A DNA stretch of 64,000 nucleotides from Lycocorax pyrrhopterus obiensis (GCA_014706295.1 JACSVZ010000016.1:6739168-6803167), one strand, 5' to 3'. Shown: positions 25,613 to 39,010, counted from the stretch's first letter. The notes: generated from the sequence alone by a model not told the origin. Numbers and translations: made by a program.

Positions 25613-25980
25613 GCCCTCCTCTGGACACTCTTACAGTTTTTTGTCTTCTTGGCTCCCAAAACTGCTCACAGCACTTGAGGTGTGGCTGCACCAGTGCAGA
25701 GCGTGACAGTCGTGTCCCCTGACCAGCTGGCAGTGCAGTGCTTGATGCTCCCTTTTGCCCAGCTGTGTCAGGGCCCACTGGTGACTTGTGTTCCACGCAT
25801 TTTTACATGGCACTGCTCTCCAGCCTCATCCCCCAGTTTGAACCTATAATTAGGATTACTCCATCCCAGGTAGGGAGTTCTGCACTTGCTCTTGCTAAAT
25901 TTAATATGGTTGGTGATTGCCCAGCTCTGATCTACCCAGATATGTGTCCATCAGTAATTTGCAGATTAATATTCTCCCCT
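25613..25980 (-). mobile_element. CR1 LINE fragment, ORF2 after the reverse transcriptase
   Basis: This is a minus-strand fragment of a CR1 LINE, clear at both base and protein level. The minus strand at about 25832-25902 translates to KSKCRTPYLGWSNPNYRFKL, the CR1 pattern N-K-x-K-C-x-V-L-H-L-G-x-x-N-P-x-Y-x-Y-x-L-G. At about 25645-25690 it gives HLKCCEQFWEP, the CR1 pattern R-P-H-L-E-Y-C-V-Q-F-W-A-P. The two blocks are in different frames, so at least one shift has occurred. The left edge falls in the base pattern CCCTCCTCTGGAC. The 3' tail expected further left is absent, so this is an internal piece. The right end fades at about 25980. It is old, truncated at both ends and inactive. Confidence 0.92.
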
Positions 25981-27469
25981 TCTTCTATTTCCCAGAGTTC
26001 TAATGGCACTGAATCAGTGCAATTACAGATGACAGTTGCTGTATGCTGAGGAACATTCAGTGCAGTATTTAGAAGTACCCAGCAGCCCTTTTAGGCATTT
26101 ATCATAGCTTTGTGAGGCACTGGATGCAGGCTTGTCATGCTTTATTGTTGGAGACCTGATATAAAGGGCTCACAGCTGACTTCCACGTAGTGAACTTCCT
26201 TATTTTTCTCTGAAGAGAGTAGTCTCATGTGCTGCTTGTTTTCTTTTCAAATCTTACACTTACTTTTGAAGCATCTCATATAATTTATCAGAAGGAAACC
26301 TAAGTTCATTATAACCCTTTTTTTTTCTTCAAGTTTGTGAATGCTTCTGCTGTCCCCTCTGAGCTCAGTGTACAAACAGAACAGCAAAATCCTGACCCTG
26401 TATGATTTTGCACCTGGAGATTCATCTCTTTCTTGATCAAATATGGGCATTACTACAGTTTTTTATCTATACAAATACTATGCACAGGTAAATCTCTTGC
26501 AGTCAGGTTCAGCTGTGCTTGTACAAGGCAGTATTTAATGTGGTATCACAATGCTCCCCATCTAATGCAGTGAGCCCAGAGCAAAACTAAATGTCCAATA
26601 AAGTAGCCTAAAAATGCTTCTCCAATCTTTTCTCTTACACTTTCTTTCTGCTGGAAAACAATGCTTTTGATAGGCTTGCTCTCCCTTCGGTGAATCCTGT
26701 CTTCTTTAGCACCATTCCATAAAAAGATGTCTTCTCAGAAGGACCCATAGCTAAAGCCAGCAAATGGAAGAAGGAAATGGGTCCAGTGTGTTTGTATTTA
26801 CAGGCAAAGATATTTTACAAATTATTTTGTGTGTCTTGTGCCATTGCAAGGTCTAAAATGAGTAAAAAAAAATCTGAGAAATCTAAAACCAAAAAGTGAC
26901 TTTTTTTTTTTTTTTTACCAGCTTACAAATTTTGCCTTCAGACTTCTGGCTGTTTGCATTAAGGAAGAGTGAAACTGCTTTTTTTCTGTTTGCAGTTTTG
27001 GACTGTGTCTTAAAGTTTAATCGTATTTCAATTTTAAAATATATTGCCTTTGCATATTATTTTGAAGAGTCTATATGTTGGACCTTTACTTTGAAGAGGA
27101 AAACATTTATAGATGGCTTCATTATTTTACCACCCAAGCAAAATGCCTGTAGGTATCTAATGATAACTATTTATTTTTTTGTTGCATTCTAATTATTGCA
27201 AATTAAGTTTTATTACAAAATGGTGTTCGAGATACTAATTGCTTAACATTATAAGGGCAGCCATCCTAGTCGAAATAGATGTGATTTATAAAAAGAAAAC
27301 ATTAATAGGCTTTTGGAAAAGAATCCTGGTTATTTATGTGCAGCAACAAATAAAGTTTGGGACTGTACGTATTCATCCCACAGGAATAAATCAGGACAAA
27401 AGGCAGCTAATTGGAAGAATTTCTAAGGTGTGCTAGTGGAAATGAATTTCCATTGCTTTATAGCTGAAA
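25981..27469. other. Noncoding stretch with T/A runs
   Basis: No gene recognised. A T16 run lies at 26901-26916. The 98-codon frame that follows (26896-27192) starts inside it with a string of F and is a product of the T run. Confidence 0.55.
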
Positions 27470-27640
27470 TTCAAATCCTGTTGACAGAAACTTCAGTTAT
27501 TGACTTGCAGCTAATTAGCAGCTAGCAGACTAGACAATTAGCTGGAACAAAATGGAGTTTGAGAAACAAAATTTAAAAGTTTGTAGCACTCATTAAAAAC
27601 AAGTTTCAGTTTCTAGAAATACACCAGCTTAATTGCCAGC
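27470..27640. promoter_or_regulatory. Candidate noncoding regulatory block with homeodomain-type sites
   Basis: The segment is AT-rich but not low-complexity, and it has clustered ATTA cores. GCTAATTAGC at 27510-27519 is a perfect palindrome, AATTAGCTG follows at 27537-27545, and further ATTA/TAAT cores lie on either side. TAATTA-type sites are bound by homeodomain proteins, and conserved developmental enhancers in gene-poor vertebrate DNA often look like this. Such motifs also arise by chance in AT-rich DNA, and I cannot test conservation here. Confidence 0.25.
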
Positions 27641-27690
27641 ATGATGGGAGTGCATCTAATCTGAAGTCTTTTTTTATTTACATGTATAGA

Positions 27691-27739
27691 ATATATGTAT
27701 GCAAGATACATATATAGTTATATAGTATATATGTATGCA
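27691..27739. repeat. AT-rich block with a repeated 13-mer
   Basis: ATATATGTATGCA occurs exactly at 27691-27703 and again at 27727-27739, a period of 36 bases. The spacer is rich in TATA and contains partial complements of the unit. It is simple-sequence DNA that may extrude a stem. Confidence 0.7.
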
Positions 27740-27929
27740 TATGCCTATTTAGAGAGATTTTCAATGAGAAAGTGTTGATTTTTTTTTCTCCTTAATTTTA
27801 TGATTATTTCCTGTCCCTCCTTCCCCCCATGACTACAGCTTTCATTGAAAATTAAACTCTTGAAGCAGGAAATTTAAAAACTTAGGGATTCAGAGCAATG
27901 GAGAGAAGTTTTTCTCATTCTAAAAGTCA

Positions 27930-28065
27930 GGGAAATTGGATGGCGAGTCACCTGTGCAGAGCATGGGAGGCTGCCCTGAAGCGGGAAGGGGCCCAGGACA
28001 GCTGGGGGATCCTCAGGAACGCCCCTCTCAGAGTGTGAGAGCTGGGCCTCGTGCAGGAGGACAGG
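27930..28065. other. Short GC-rich patch
   Basis: About 135 bases rich in G (GGGAAGGGGCCCAGGACAG and similar) between AT-rich flanks. A 62-codon frame crosses it without resemblance to known proteins. It shares no clear repeat family with the other GC-rich patches. Confidence 0.45.
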
Positions 28066-31000
28066 GAACTAAGCATTGCCTAAGAAATCTGTTTCTTTTG
28101 ATTCCTCAGACTAAGTTACCTTGAGGCTAGAAGCTGTGTCTGATCACAGGAGCTCTGCTGTCCTGCTGTTCTTTTCTCTCTCTTTTCCTGGGTAGATCAC
28201 AAGGTGGATCTGCAATGGTACTGCTTTGCCATTTGCTTGGTTTTAAGGTGTTATTTGATGATGTTTCATTTTTCCCCTGTATTTCAACCTGTGGTGCAGC
28301 TCAGATTTACAATGCCTGCAGCACTCCTTCTGCACATGCAGCAGAAAAAGTTGGAGGTAGCACAAGTATTCTTTGGGAGGCAAGAATGCTGGCAGTGTCA
28401 GAAGGGATTACCGTGGTTAGAACAGATGTGATAGCTCTTAAATAATTAGGACAAAGCCAATTAGTAATATTTTTCCAAGGAGGTTGTGATTGTGTCCAGT
28501 GTGTGTAATGGTATGAAATGTTACAGATTGTAGGGGAACTACTTTGTCATTTTTCTTAATGTTAAGCATGATTTACAGTAAAGTTCAGAAAATACTGTAT
28601 TGACATATATATTTTTAAGTCATGGTGTTACAAAAGCTCTCTTTCCATGTTCTGATAAAGTCTTCAAGTCTGCCTGCTTGCAGTGAGAAACAATTTTTTC
28701 CAATTTTATTATACTTGGATGCAAAACACGTTTTGTTACACTTGTAGCTTCCTGGAGTTACAAAACAAACACTTTAAGAGGTACATTTCTCAGAGAGCTG
28801 CTACCAGAACTGTGCATTAATAAGCATCTAAATTACATCTCTTGCCATGTAGAACAAATTAGATTTCTTTTCATTAATATCAAGGAAGCAGAAAACAAGC
28901 TGAATCCCAAGTGAATTAAATGAATATAATTATTTGCCATTTCTTTTTCTACTATAAACCAGTCTTTATTCAATTAAACAACTCGTAATCATGTTCCCGC
29001 TATTTCAGTGGAGTTCAAAACAGCTAGTGTCAAAATTAAGTAGTTTCCTTATATATTGTATACAGGACTTTGAACTCTCTGTTACCCTATTCATGGCAAG
29101 TGTTCTGGCACTTTTCTGTAAGCTAAACAAACCAGCAAAGTGCTGGTGGCTCTGCAGAGTTTTTCTCCTGTGCAGGTCTTTGAAATGCTGTGGTAAAAAT
29201 CTTTAAAACATGAATGTTTCTATGGTTTGTTGAACTCGATTCCAGTTCTAGATTAGGCTACGAGGAAATAATCTTAAATTATTTTTACCTGAAAGGAATG
29301 TGGAGAGTATGTTTATGTGTGTGTGTTTTTGTTTGAGGAGCTTGATGATGGGAAAAATCTCATAATCCTCAAAATCCTTAATTACTAACTGTGCCACTGT
29401 TTCATCCAGAGCTTTATTACTTCTATGGTGTCTTTATTGGTCTAATCAGTGCTGAAATGATGAGATATTTCATAAAATGCAGAGCAGAAACTCTAATATT
29501 TAATCCCCAAAGGTGTTTTTTCCCCTCTGCTTCCAATGACATGTTTCTAAATGGGGCAAGTTCTATTTTATGGGAGACCAGAGAAAAACCTCTCGTTTCT
29601 GCTGCTCCAATCAACATAAATGGATTTGTTAATTTTTTTGAGACTGTTCTCCCAGAACTTCTCATTTCTGCCTCATACCTAAACATTTCTAGCTGGTAGT
29701 TAATTGTTTGTTCCTTTCAGTATCACTCCAGAGATCCTCAATGGATTAGAACTTCAGTGCAAAACATTAACATAATAAGATAATTCTCATAATGATACAA
29801 AAGAAAGTGCCCTGAAGTGATGAAAGTAGTTTTCCCTTAATGTTGTTATATGCAGAGACAATTTGTGTTATAGCTTTTTAAAAACATATTCCGCTACCTG
29901 TGCCGCAGAATCAGAGTTAATTTGAAAAGAGCAGACACAGCATTAGGTGAGGGGGAGAGCTTGAGCCACGAGGTGCAAGAGATGAGAAATCTTGCCATGA
30001 CTGGGAGCCCTCCTGAACAGCTGAGGCTGCAGTACAGCTGTGCCCTGGAAAACATAGGGAGGTACAAGGAATCCTGCCATTCTCTATAGGAGTGAATGGA
30101 AGGCTCCTCATTCTGAATGCTCAGAAGGGAGAGAGGAAAAGTGGCTCAATCCTCTCAAACCAGATCAAATCCTGAACATTGCAGCATTTGGATGGAATAT
30201 AATTTCTTTTTCTTTACACAGACAATTAGTGTAAAATATTATTGCTGTTGAGATGATGTTTATCGTTCTTCGAGGCTAGATTATTGCCTCCACAACTGAT
30301 TTCATGGAATATTTCAAGTAAGTTTGTTTGGATATTCTTAGACTCCTGTACAGACCAGTGGTGGGTTTTTTTGTTTGGTTCCTTTTCCTTTTGAAACAGT
30401 TTTTTATTTAAGAGTAGCTGTATGGCGAAGACTATGGTCAAATGTACTTCAGTGAGGGTGGCCTTGGAACAATATGAATTATATCTGTACATATACCAGT
30501 TCATTAAAATCCAAACTTGAGCAAATTTAGGTTCCAGAGTAAAGCCAGCCACTGACCTAGATTTTAACTTTTCAGTTCACATAATCTGCTTTATTGTCAT
30601 CTGTCCTCTTTCCTAAATTCTTACTTTTTTGGATTTTTTTTCCACTGCTCTGGATTCCAGTTAGGTTCAGAAACAAAGCAACACCTTGGGGCATGTGCCA
30701 TCATCAATTTTTACCACCTACTATAAATTACCTCTCTCTGAGATTGAGTATAGTGTCATATAATGAAGATTCTTTTTATGTGTGAAAGGATAATTAACTC
30801 TTGACTGGAGCTGTTTTCTTACATGGACAGAAATAGAATACAAAAGCCATCACTGTAGACCAGTTGTCTGCTTTTGAGTTCTGCTTTTTCCGTAAGGGAA
30901 GTGTATATTATTTTTTAGGATGAAAGATAAAATAACCTGAAACTGAGTGTGCAGAATTACAGCATTTGATGTGTGTTGCAGACAAGTGTTCTGGGATTCA

Positions 31001-33697
31001 CTTGTTTAATTTACAAGTAAAGCACCTCAGGATTTCTTGTTATTGTTGTTTTCAGTGCTACAAGCTCAGCTTGAGATGTAAATCAAGCTGTGTTCATCCT
31101 GGTTCATGCACCATTGCCAATAAATTGGTTTTGGAAGTGAAACTTAGCTGGCATATCCTGGTTATTTGGAGATGGAATGCAACTTGCATTTCCATAATAG
31201 TCCTGATTCTTCAGAGTTATTGCAATACATGGTAAAGATACTTTTTTGCCGTTTGTTCTCTTTTGAGGGCTTTGGGAGGACTCAGGCTGACTGTCTCAAA
31301 CCAGTATTTTCAAGATTGCAAACAGCAAACGTGCACACACATGAAACCACACAACAATGGGGGCTTTAATAAAAGACTGATTTTATGAAATAAAACCACT
31401 AATTTTATTAAAATAATAAATCAAATACAATTAAGAGATGGTTTTATGAAAGCATTTCAGCAGGTAGATTTTTCATTAGCCAGAATAAACTAGTTTCTCA
31501 TTCCATTGCCTTTGTGAAGTTCTCAAGTGAACGCTGTGTAGAATCCTCAACATTAAACAGCCTATTGGTTTAATGCTTTTTAAAATACCCATAATTTTAT
31601 CTTTTGTGATTGTTCATAAATTCAAAACTGTTTTAACATCAGTTTAAATCCTTATGTAAAGCTAAACACAAGTTTTTTGTAAGCTCATATCTATGTTGGG
31701 TGAAAGAATATGGTACTGTACTGTTTTTCTGTGCTTGGGAATAATTTTCTTCTGTTCAAATTTACTCCAGTGGCACCCTAGAATTTACTTTATTGTATGA
31801 AATTAAAGTGCCACTCAACCATCATCTCAGAGTGCCTTTTCATTGAGTGATGCTGTAAATCAGCATCATCAGTGTTTTATAATATCAGGAAAACAGAACC
31901 CTTCTTACATGTAGACAGTTAATTTATATGGACTACATAGATATTGGCTTGAAATACTCAGATGAAAATAGAATAAAGTTAACAGGGAGTAATGAGGAGG
32001 GGGAGTGGAAATTTTTTTCTCCTCTAAATAGAACTTAAAAAGAGGAATCGAAGTCTTGAATAATCCTGTTCAAGTTTTTCTTATACTTTCATGCTCAAAG
32101 GGCACAGAAGGCAAAAAGTCCGTCCCCCTAATGGGACAGGGATCTCATGTTCTGTACAAATTGGAATGAATTCTCTTAGCACTCAAGAGAAAAAGTATTT
32201 CTGCAGCAGGACATGATCTTTTGCAAATAGATGGATGTCAGTGGTATTTTGTTAGTTGATGTGCTTGCTTTAATTAATAGGGATATTTTAGTGTATTTAG
32301 GGATATTTGAATGAATGGGGTATTGAAATGAACAGTATTTCCTTCAGTGGCAGACTGTGACTCTGCTGCACTCCACTAATTTGAAGTCCATGGAGTAAAT
32401 CAAGGTCATCCCTCAAGTGAGTGGAACTTTGCAGGGCTGTGGCATTGATTGTCCTAAGCTGTACCTGCCTCTGTTCAAATGCAGACAGGCTGATAAATGC
32501 CCTCTCCGCCAAACTGCAGCTGTATCCAAACATGGTTCACTCGTGGTTGCAGAATCAACTTCTGAATAATAGCCTGTCAGAAGAGGTTAATTTTCAGATC
32601 TGATACTCATGACTAGACTGTAAAGCATCAATTTAAATGTCCAAACATGTAAAACGGTTTGCCCTAGAAATTAAAATTAGCATGTAAGCTGACAGAATGT
32701 GTGCTGACATCTAATTATGGTGCATAATAGGGTTTTGTTCTACTGTACTAACACCTCTCTTATTTTTATTTTTTTCTAATCTTATTAATCTGGACACATA
32801 GGCTCTTTTTCTCTTTTGGGCTCTCATTTGCTAAGATTCTAATTCTGCTTCAAAATCCTGTTATGGTTGATTAGCAATTTTTGCTGAAAACAGTTTTCTA
32901 GTAGATTAAGTAAGAATGTTATTCAGATTCTGTCTTGTCTGCATTTAAACATCAAAGCCTAAGAGGAATCTTGAAGCCAAGCCTCTCTGACATATCCTGT
33001 ACTGTGCCTCTTTAGCTGCTTCACTCTCTGTTATATTATGCTTTCAATAATAAGAGCCTTACGGTGTCATCTTTTGGTTCTGTTCTTTTCTGTATTTCTG
33101 ATTGATGGCATTTGTAGGAGTATTGATTGCATTTAGCAAGACATCTGCAGTGCTGCTGCCCTGCTGGGGGTGTGGGAGTGTGCTGTGGAGTCTCATTTTC
33201 ACTTGGGGAGCGTCTGAGCCCTGGTGACAGAGGTTACATGTCCAGGAGAGCCTGAGCTCCCAGGGTGTACCTGCTGTAAGGCAGGGAGAGGCTGGGCAGT
33301 GCTCTTGATTGGAGAGAAGGGTTGCTGTGAGCTCGAGGGTATCTTAAAGGTCTGTGCCAATGGATTTGTTTGCATTTTACCATGCTTGGCTAAAAGAAAT
33401 GTTGTTGGGCACATGCAAATAGCCACACCCATCATAATTCTGAGGACAGAGCAGGGGCACGTTGGTGTGTTGGAAGATGAACACCAGGGATTCTGCTGAA
33501 ATCTTTAAGGGCTTTCCTTAGTGACCTCAAAGGAAGTAGAGTTTAATGCCCAGTGGGATATTTCACTTGGTGTGCATGGCTTGAACACTGAAGGAGCTTG
33601 AACTGAGGGACAAGCAACACCAAACAGTTTAGGAATAAAATCTCGGGGAAACAACATGGACAGGAAGGCTTCTGATAGTTGCATTTCATAAATTCAA
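28066..33697. other. Noncoding stretch, nothing recognised
   Basis: No gene or interspersed repeat recognised in 5.6 kb. Frames reach 108 codons (30226-30552, minus) and resemble nothing known. 31370-31500 and 31800-31890 are complex AT-rich sequence that could be conserved noncoding DNA, but nothing in them proves it. Confidence 0.55.
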
Positions 33698-33744
33698 CTA
33701 CAACAACAACCCGAAAAAACCCCAACCAAACAAAAAAGAAAATG
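33698..33744 (+). repeat. A/C-rich low-complexity block
   Basis: CAA units are followed by six A, CCCC, and CAAAC-type units. It is similar in make-up to the blocks at 17193, 45730 and 49903. A smaller relative lies at 34235-34250 (A11 then CCC). Confidence 0.75.
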
Positions 33745-36239
33745 AAAGACCAATTCAGATATGAAAAATTAAATTGGCAGTTCAAAAGTGATTCCAAGGA
33801 AGTTAAGTGGAGTTGGGTAGTGTTGGCCAACTGGGACAGGTTGTATTTGGCCTGCACTTGGAAATGGACACAAGTTTCAGGTGTGGTTTGCTCTGTGTTC
33901 AAAGATGAGTAAAGAGGGTGTTTCCAAATGTAGTTCAGGAGCTGCAGTATCTGTGATTACTGATAGAAATGCAGTTTTACCAAACTGATTTGAACATTAA
34001 TGTTTATGTAGAAACCTACCTTTATGAATGACAACACTTACTTATAAAGTGTGCGGACATTATCATTTAATTAGTGCATTTACTGTGGTCTACAGCAGCA
34101 AATTGAATTTCCACGTTTTCTGTTGACTTTAAGTAATGTGGGCTGACTTGTCATCGTTTTGGCTGAAATACTTGCAGTAAATATATGCCATACTGTTATC
34201 CAGTGCCTGGAGCAAAACAAGTTAGAAAATAGTGAAAAAAAAAAACCCAAGCAGCATTTCAAAGACTATTGAGTTACTGTAGAAGGAACTCCTTATTCTT
34301 CTACATATTATCCATGAAAAAGAATATATTGCTATAGGGCCATATTTTTAAAAGTGTTTCCTGAAACTTATGAACTTGCCTGGTCCTAAATGCTTGTATT
34401 AGAGATGCTCCCACTGTGTTGGATATTTCTAGAGGTCATTGAATACCAGCCACTCTGTAGCTGAGACCTTGTAAGGTGATTCAAGGTGTTAAATGTTTCT
34501 GAGGAACTGCACCCAATTACATCTACTAAGAATTGATGCTGGTTATTTGATAGTTGGAGGGAATCCTCTGCAGCCACCATCTTCCAAATGACTGTTTATG
34601 GCTTTCATTTTTTGTTGGGATATAATCCAGCGAACTCCCGTCCAACACCACCAGCTAGAGAAATCCACATCTTCTTCAGCATGATACTGTGATTTATCAA
34701 TACAGCTTCCCTGTGCTGGGTTCTTAAAATTGCATGCATTGAACCACAAGTTTTATTTTGACCTCTGTCATTCTGTTGTTTATTTCTATTTTTGTTCAAT
34801 TTCTCCTACAAAGATGCTATTAACAGCTCATCCTTTTTTTTTTCTGTTCTGTTGTTTCCCAGGGCTGTGTCTTTAATACAGATTAAATGGCAGTATTTAC
34901 AGTGTCTGATGAGAGTTGTAAAGCTGAGGTTTATCATCTTTTATTAAGACTTCTGTTTATCTGTAAAACTGGGAAGAAAAGGGGAGAAATAGGAAAAGAA
35001 AACCTTATTCCCAGAATCCCACTTGGGGTCTCAGAATTCAGTTTCCTTGACACTATTTTTAGCTGCTAACATTTATGCTTTTAACTCACTTGAAAAACAC
35101 TTTTTCTCATGAATTTCTAGACCACTGCTTTGAAGCAGCAAAAAGGTCTGTCTTCTGTAGAAAGATTGTTATTAGGTTTACTTGGTCTTCTTGCGTGGTT
35201 TTGTTAAAAAAAAAAATAAAATAGGGAGACTAATGGTGGTCCAGATCTTTTTTGTTGATATAGAATTTTCTCATAATCCTTAGAAAAATGAACATATAGA
35301 CCTGACTGTTAATTGAAAATAAATATACATGTCCATATATTTTTGTATATATATCCATGTATTCCCTTGTTTTCTTGATTTAATAAGTTTAGATATTCAT
35401 CTATGTTTTATATAATACAATGCAATTTTTCCTCTAATCTGTTGCATTTACAAAGGAAGTGCAGCACAGATGTGACCTGGAAGTATATAAAAGAGGATTT
35501 AGAAATTGGCAGAATAAATGAATATTACCTTCTCTTTTTCGAGGTGCCTGGAAAGCACTTCAGTGCAAGGAAGTGTTTGCATGGCAAAGTTCTGCTGCAG
35601 TTATCCTTAATCTTCACTGGGTGGCCTTTTCCTATTCAGAACTGTTCCCTGACAGAGCTGACAACTCCAATTTTCATTATCTGGTTTTTATTTTCTTTGT
35701 TTTGGGTAATTAATATTCTCAAGGCATTTTACCAGTTTTTTGCGAAATGCTTAATGTTCATTAACATTTGGTTGTTTACCAGATGTTAATTAAATGGACA
35801 GAAACCATGCATTTTTTTTAATTATCCTGTTCTGCCTACCTCTAGAAGTAGTTTAGAGCAAACAGTCTAAGGCTGTTGTAGTTCAGTACTTAGATATAAT
35901 TTGAGAATAGATGATGGTGTATATCCTGTATTTGGAACTTCTACACATGGGAAAAACAACAACAGAATCATTTGAATATTTTTTCAGTACCTGTGAAAGC
36001 AGGTGCATTCTGCACTATGGATAATAGGGGAAAAATAGCCTGTAGCTCTCGTATCAATCAGATTTAGATTGATGTAGTTGATGTAGAGGCAAATCAATGT
36101 AGTTTATTGAATTCTGCAGAGTTTTCCAGACTGTGGGATGAGTTCAAAGTCTAATCCATATGTATCTAATGATTCAGTAGCTCTAGATTATTTCATGCAG
36201 ATTCATTCTGTAATGGCAATTTTCTACTTTAAATGCAGC
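33745..36239. other. Noncoding stretch, nothing recognised
   Basis: AT-rich DNA. The 128-codon frame at 35403-35789 (plus) is rich in F, L and I from T-rich DNA and has no recognisable membrane-protein pattern. An AT-rich simple stretch lies at 35320-35365. TTGATGTAG is tandemly doubled at 36069-36086. Confidence 0.55.
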
Positions 36240-36420
36240 AGTTCCATCAGTCTCGAGTTGTCCTTCCTGGTCACGAGAGGCCGAAGCTGTGACGTGAAGG
36301 ACAGTGCAGGGATGAGTCCGGGGTGTGGGCGGGCAGGAGGATCAGGGTCAGGAGACTTCCTTGTTAGGGAGGACTCAGGTGAGGTCTTCAGTATCCAAAA
36401 CAAGCCCACTGCTCCAGAAG
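36240..36420. other. GC-rich patch with several CpG pairs
   Basis: This patch has more CpG pairs than its surroundings. Frames of 118 codons (plus) and 119 codons (minus) cross it in opposite directions, so codon openness gives no strand preference. No domain is recognised and no splice-site pair stands out. Confidence 0.4.
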
Positions 36421-38334
36421 GTGGTTTTTTATCACTTTCTTCCCTTGCTGTATTTTGTAGAAATATTGAAATAGTAGTTTGGATGGGAAATTGAACCCTT
36501 CTCTTCCTCTGTCCCAAGCAAGTGCCTTCACTAGTGGACTGTAGAGAGTGTTTCTCTTTGTCTGTCCCCTCAGAATCAGCCAAATAAAACCACCTTCAGC
36601 AGAAGAATTTATAAGAAAAAGAGAATTACATTGAGCCCAGTGCTGAGAGATTTCACTTGGAGTGCAGGAGGCAGAGTTCAAAGTTTTTCATCTGAGTCAG
36701 AGGTGAAATATGAGACTGAGTTATTTATGCCCACAATTAATACAATGGTTTTTTACTCCTTCCCCTATCTCTGTCTTTTTTTCTTTTTTTTTTTTTCCCC
36801 CCGCAAAGCATCTCTTTGGTCACCATTTCATCCCTTTGCAAGATAAGGAAAAGTTTGTAATGTCCAAGACTCCTTCATCCTGTAGCCCCCTCTCACAGGT
36901 TAATTGTTATTTTAATAGGCAGCACACAGTAATACAACAGAGTTTTAGGCATATACAGATTTTCCAAAGGAAAAGCTAAAATATAGGAAGTGGTTTTCCA
37001 GCATCAGCTTGCAAGAATTTATTTAATTGCACCTGCTCCAATATGGTGGTTTTTAGATTTAGCTGTGAGTGATACATGATGATTATTTGTGTCTTCATGG
37101 GATCTTTTAATTCCTGAGAACCTCAGCAGCTGGGAAGGTGGGAACTGGAATACAGTTAATATTCCTTGTCATTACATCCGTTTGGAAATAGAGAGCTATG
37201 GGTAAAAATCATCCTGTGTGTATGATGTCATTGTTCAGGTCTCAAAATAGTGTGAGAATATACTTTTATTTCTAAAACACAACGGAGTTCATAGGATCTT
37301 TATTCAGATTTTTCAGTCTGATTTGAAGAATTAAATGAAAGATTATAAAAGAGGAAGTGAATATTTTAAAAAGTAGTTGTTTCCTGGAGAAGTGTTTTCA
37401 TTTCTGGTTGGAGTTTAATAGGCTATTTCACAGAACTTCACTTTGGGACAACCTCTATGCCATGTCACTTAGTTTTTATTATTTTTTTCTGGTCCCTTTG
37501 CAAGAAGAAAATTTTCATTTTGAATCTCTAAAACGTAGGGAGTGCTACTTTAATGGCAAAAATGGTAATAAAGACCTGAAAAATCTGAACTGAGGTCTCA
37601 TTGATGTACTAAATATAAATTTTTGGAATGAGGCTTATGTCAAAGTAGAATGCACAGTCTCTAGAAATAACTATTTCTCTGTTCTCAAAGAATCCCTTGG
37701 AGAGCTCATCCACAAGGAATTTACTGTAAGGCTGTGATCTCCATCTGTTCCTGATGGATATAACCACCTTCCTTCTCTCCTGTGCTATCAAAGCTGTGAT
37801 ACTGAATTGAAGGAGTATTCTAGAACAGTATTTCCAGGCTTTATTCTTGCAGTGCACTTTGAATTGAGTAAAAAAAATGCCACAATTTTTTGGAAATGAA
37901 TGCTTTGCCTAGACAACTTTTTGACCAGATATGATCACAAATGTCCCAGGAAATTAATAATTCCAGTAGTAAAGAGAATTGGTATATTGTGGAAAATCCT
38001 TGTGCTGCGTAATAGTTTGTTTATTAAGCCATCTGTTCTTCCTTTGATACGAGCACATTTTGGATGGGGACACTTTACTAGTCATTGCAGCATCCCTCAC
38101 TGTGGCTAATCCACTGCACTAATTAAAGATCAGCTTTAGAAAATAAAAATATCGAACATACGAATCCGGAGCCCAGCTCTCCCTTTGGCGTGAAGGACCA
38201 CATGGCAGGAATTTTTTTCATGGATTTCAGTGCAGATTTTCCTTCCCACTTGTTCTTTAACGTGAGGGTGATTTAAGGCAATAGCACATGCAGCACCGTC
38301 AGCAATCTGTTCTCTGATTATTTAGTGCAGGCCA
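36421..38334. other. Noncoding stretch, nothing recognised
   Basis: No gene recognised. A pyrimidine tract of T runs ending in six C lies at about 36777-36802. Frames of 70-97 codons resemble nothing known. Confidence 0.55.
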
Positions 38335-39010
38335 GGGCACGCACATTTCTGTGCAGCAGTACCTTGGAGTGCAATCTGTGCTGCTCAGTGGGTGAGCTGG
38401 GAGCTGGGGACACTTGGGATTGGGACATTCCAACCTACTGGGTGCTGTGGCTGGGCTCGGCCTCCGTCAGAGCCACTCCTTGAGGCCTCATGAGTTGTTT
38501 GTACCACAGCAGCTCCTAGCACTGATTTAAAAATGTGATGAGTTTTAGTCCCGTTTTGGTGGTGTTTGGATTTCTGAACTCACTTGTGCAGTGACTACGG
38601 AGCTCGTGCATTTGGGGAATTTGAACTCCTACAGAGGATCCACATCCTTAAGAAAGGAGGGGAGACCCTTTCTTAGTGGAGATGGGGAAGAATCCTTCAG
38701 CACCACCTTTTCACATCCAACAGGGCAGATTCTCATTAGAGTCTCCCTTTCTGCTTCAGGAGCTTCCAGCTCTTCTGCCCCGGGGGCTGTGCAGGGCTGC
38801 AGTTTGCTTCCCTGGGACACTGGATGCTGGCTGTGGTGATCTCCCTGTGGGTGCCTTTGCTGTTCTCAACAGCGTTCCTCTCCCAACAGATCCGTGCTGG
38901 ATTCCTTTTCCTCTCCTGCAGTGGCATCACTGGCTGTGGCATGCTGGCCTCGCAGTGCGTGGTGGCCTGACGCAGAATGGGAGGGGAAGGACTGCAGTGG
39001 GCTGAAATGG
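38335..39010. other. GC-rich patch without a recognised gene
   Basis: The longest GC-rich patch in the window, about 675 bases. Frames of 82 and 109 codons (plus) and 63 and 106 codons (minus) overlap in it. None resembles a known protein. The sequence does not match CR1 or an LTR pattern I know. It could hold an exon or a noncoding transcript, but I cannot show this. Confidence 0.4.

Noticed and set aside
28215..28445. 76-codon frame whose end looked protein-like
   Set aside because: I tested it mentally against dehydrogenase and other enzyme families and found no real match. It is not reported as an exon.
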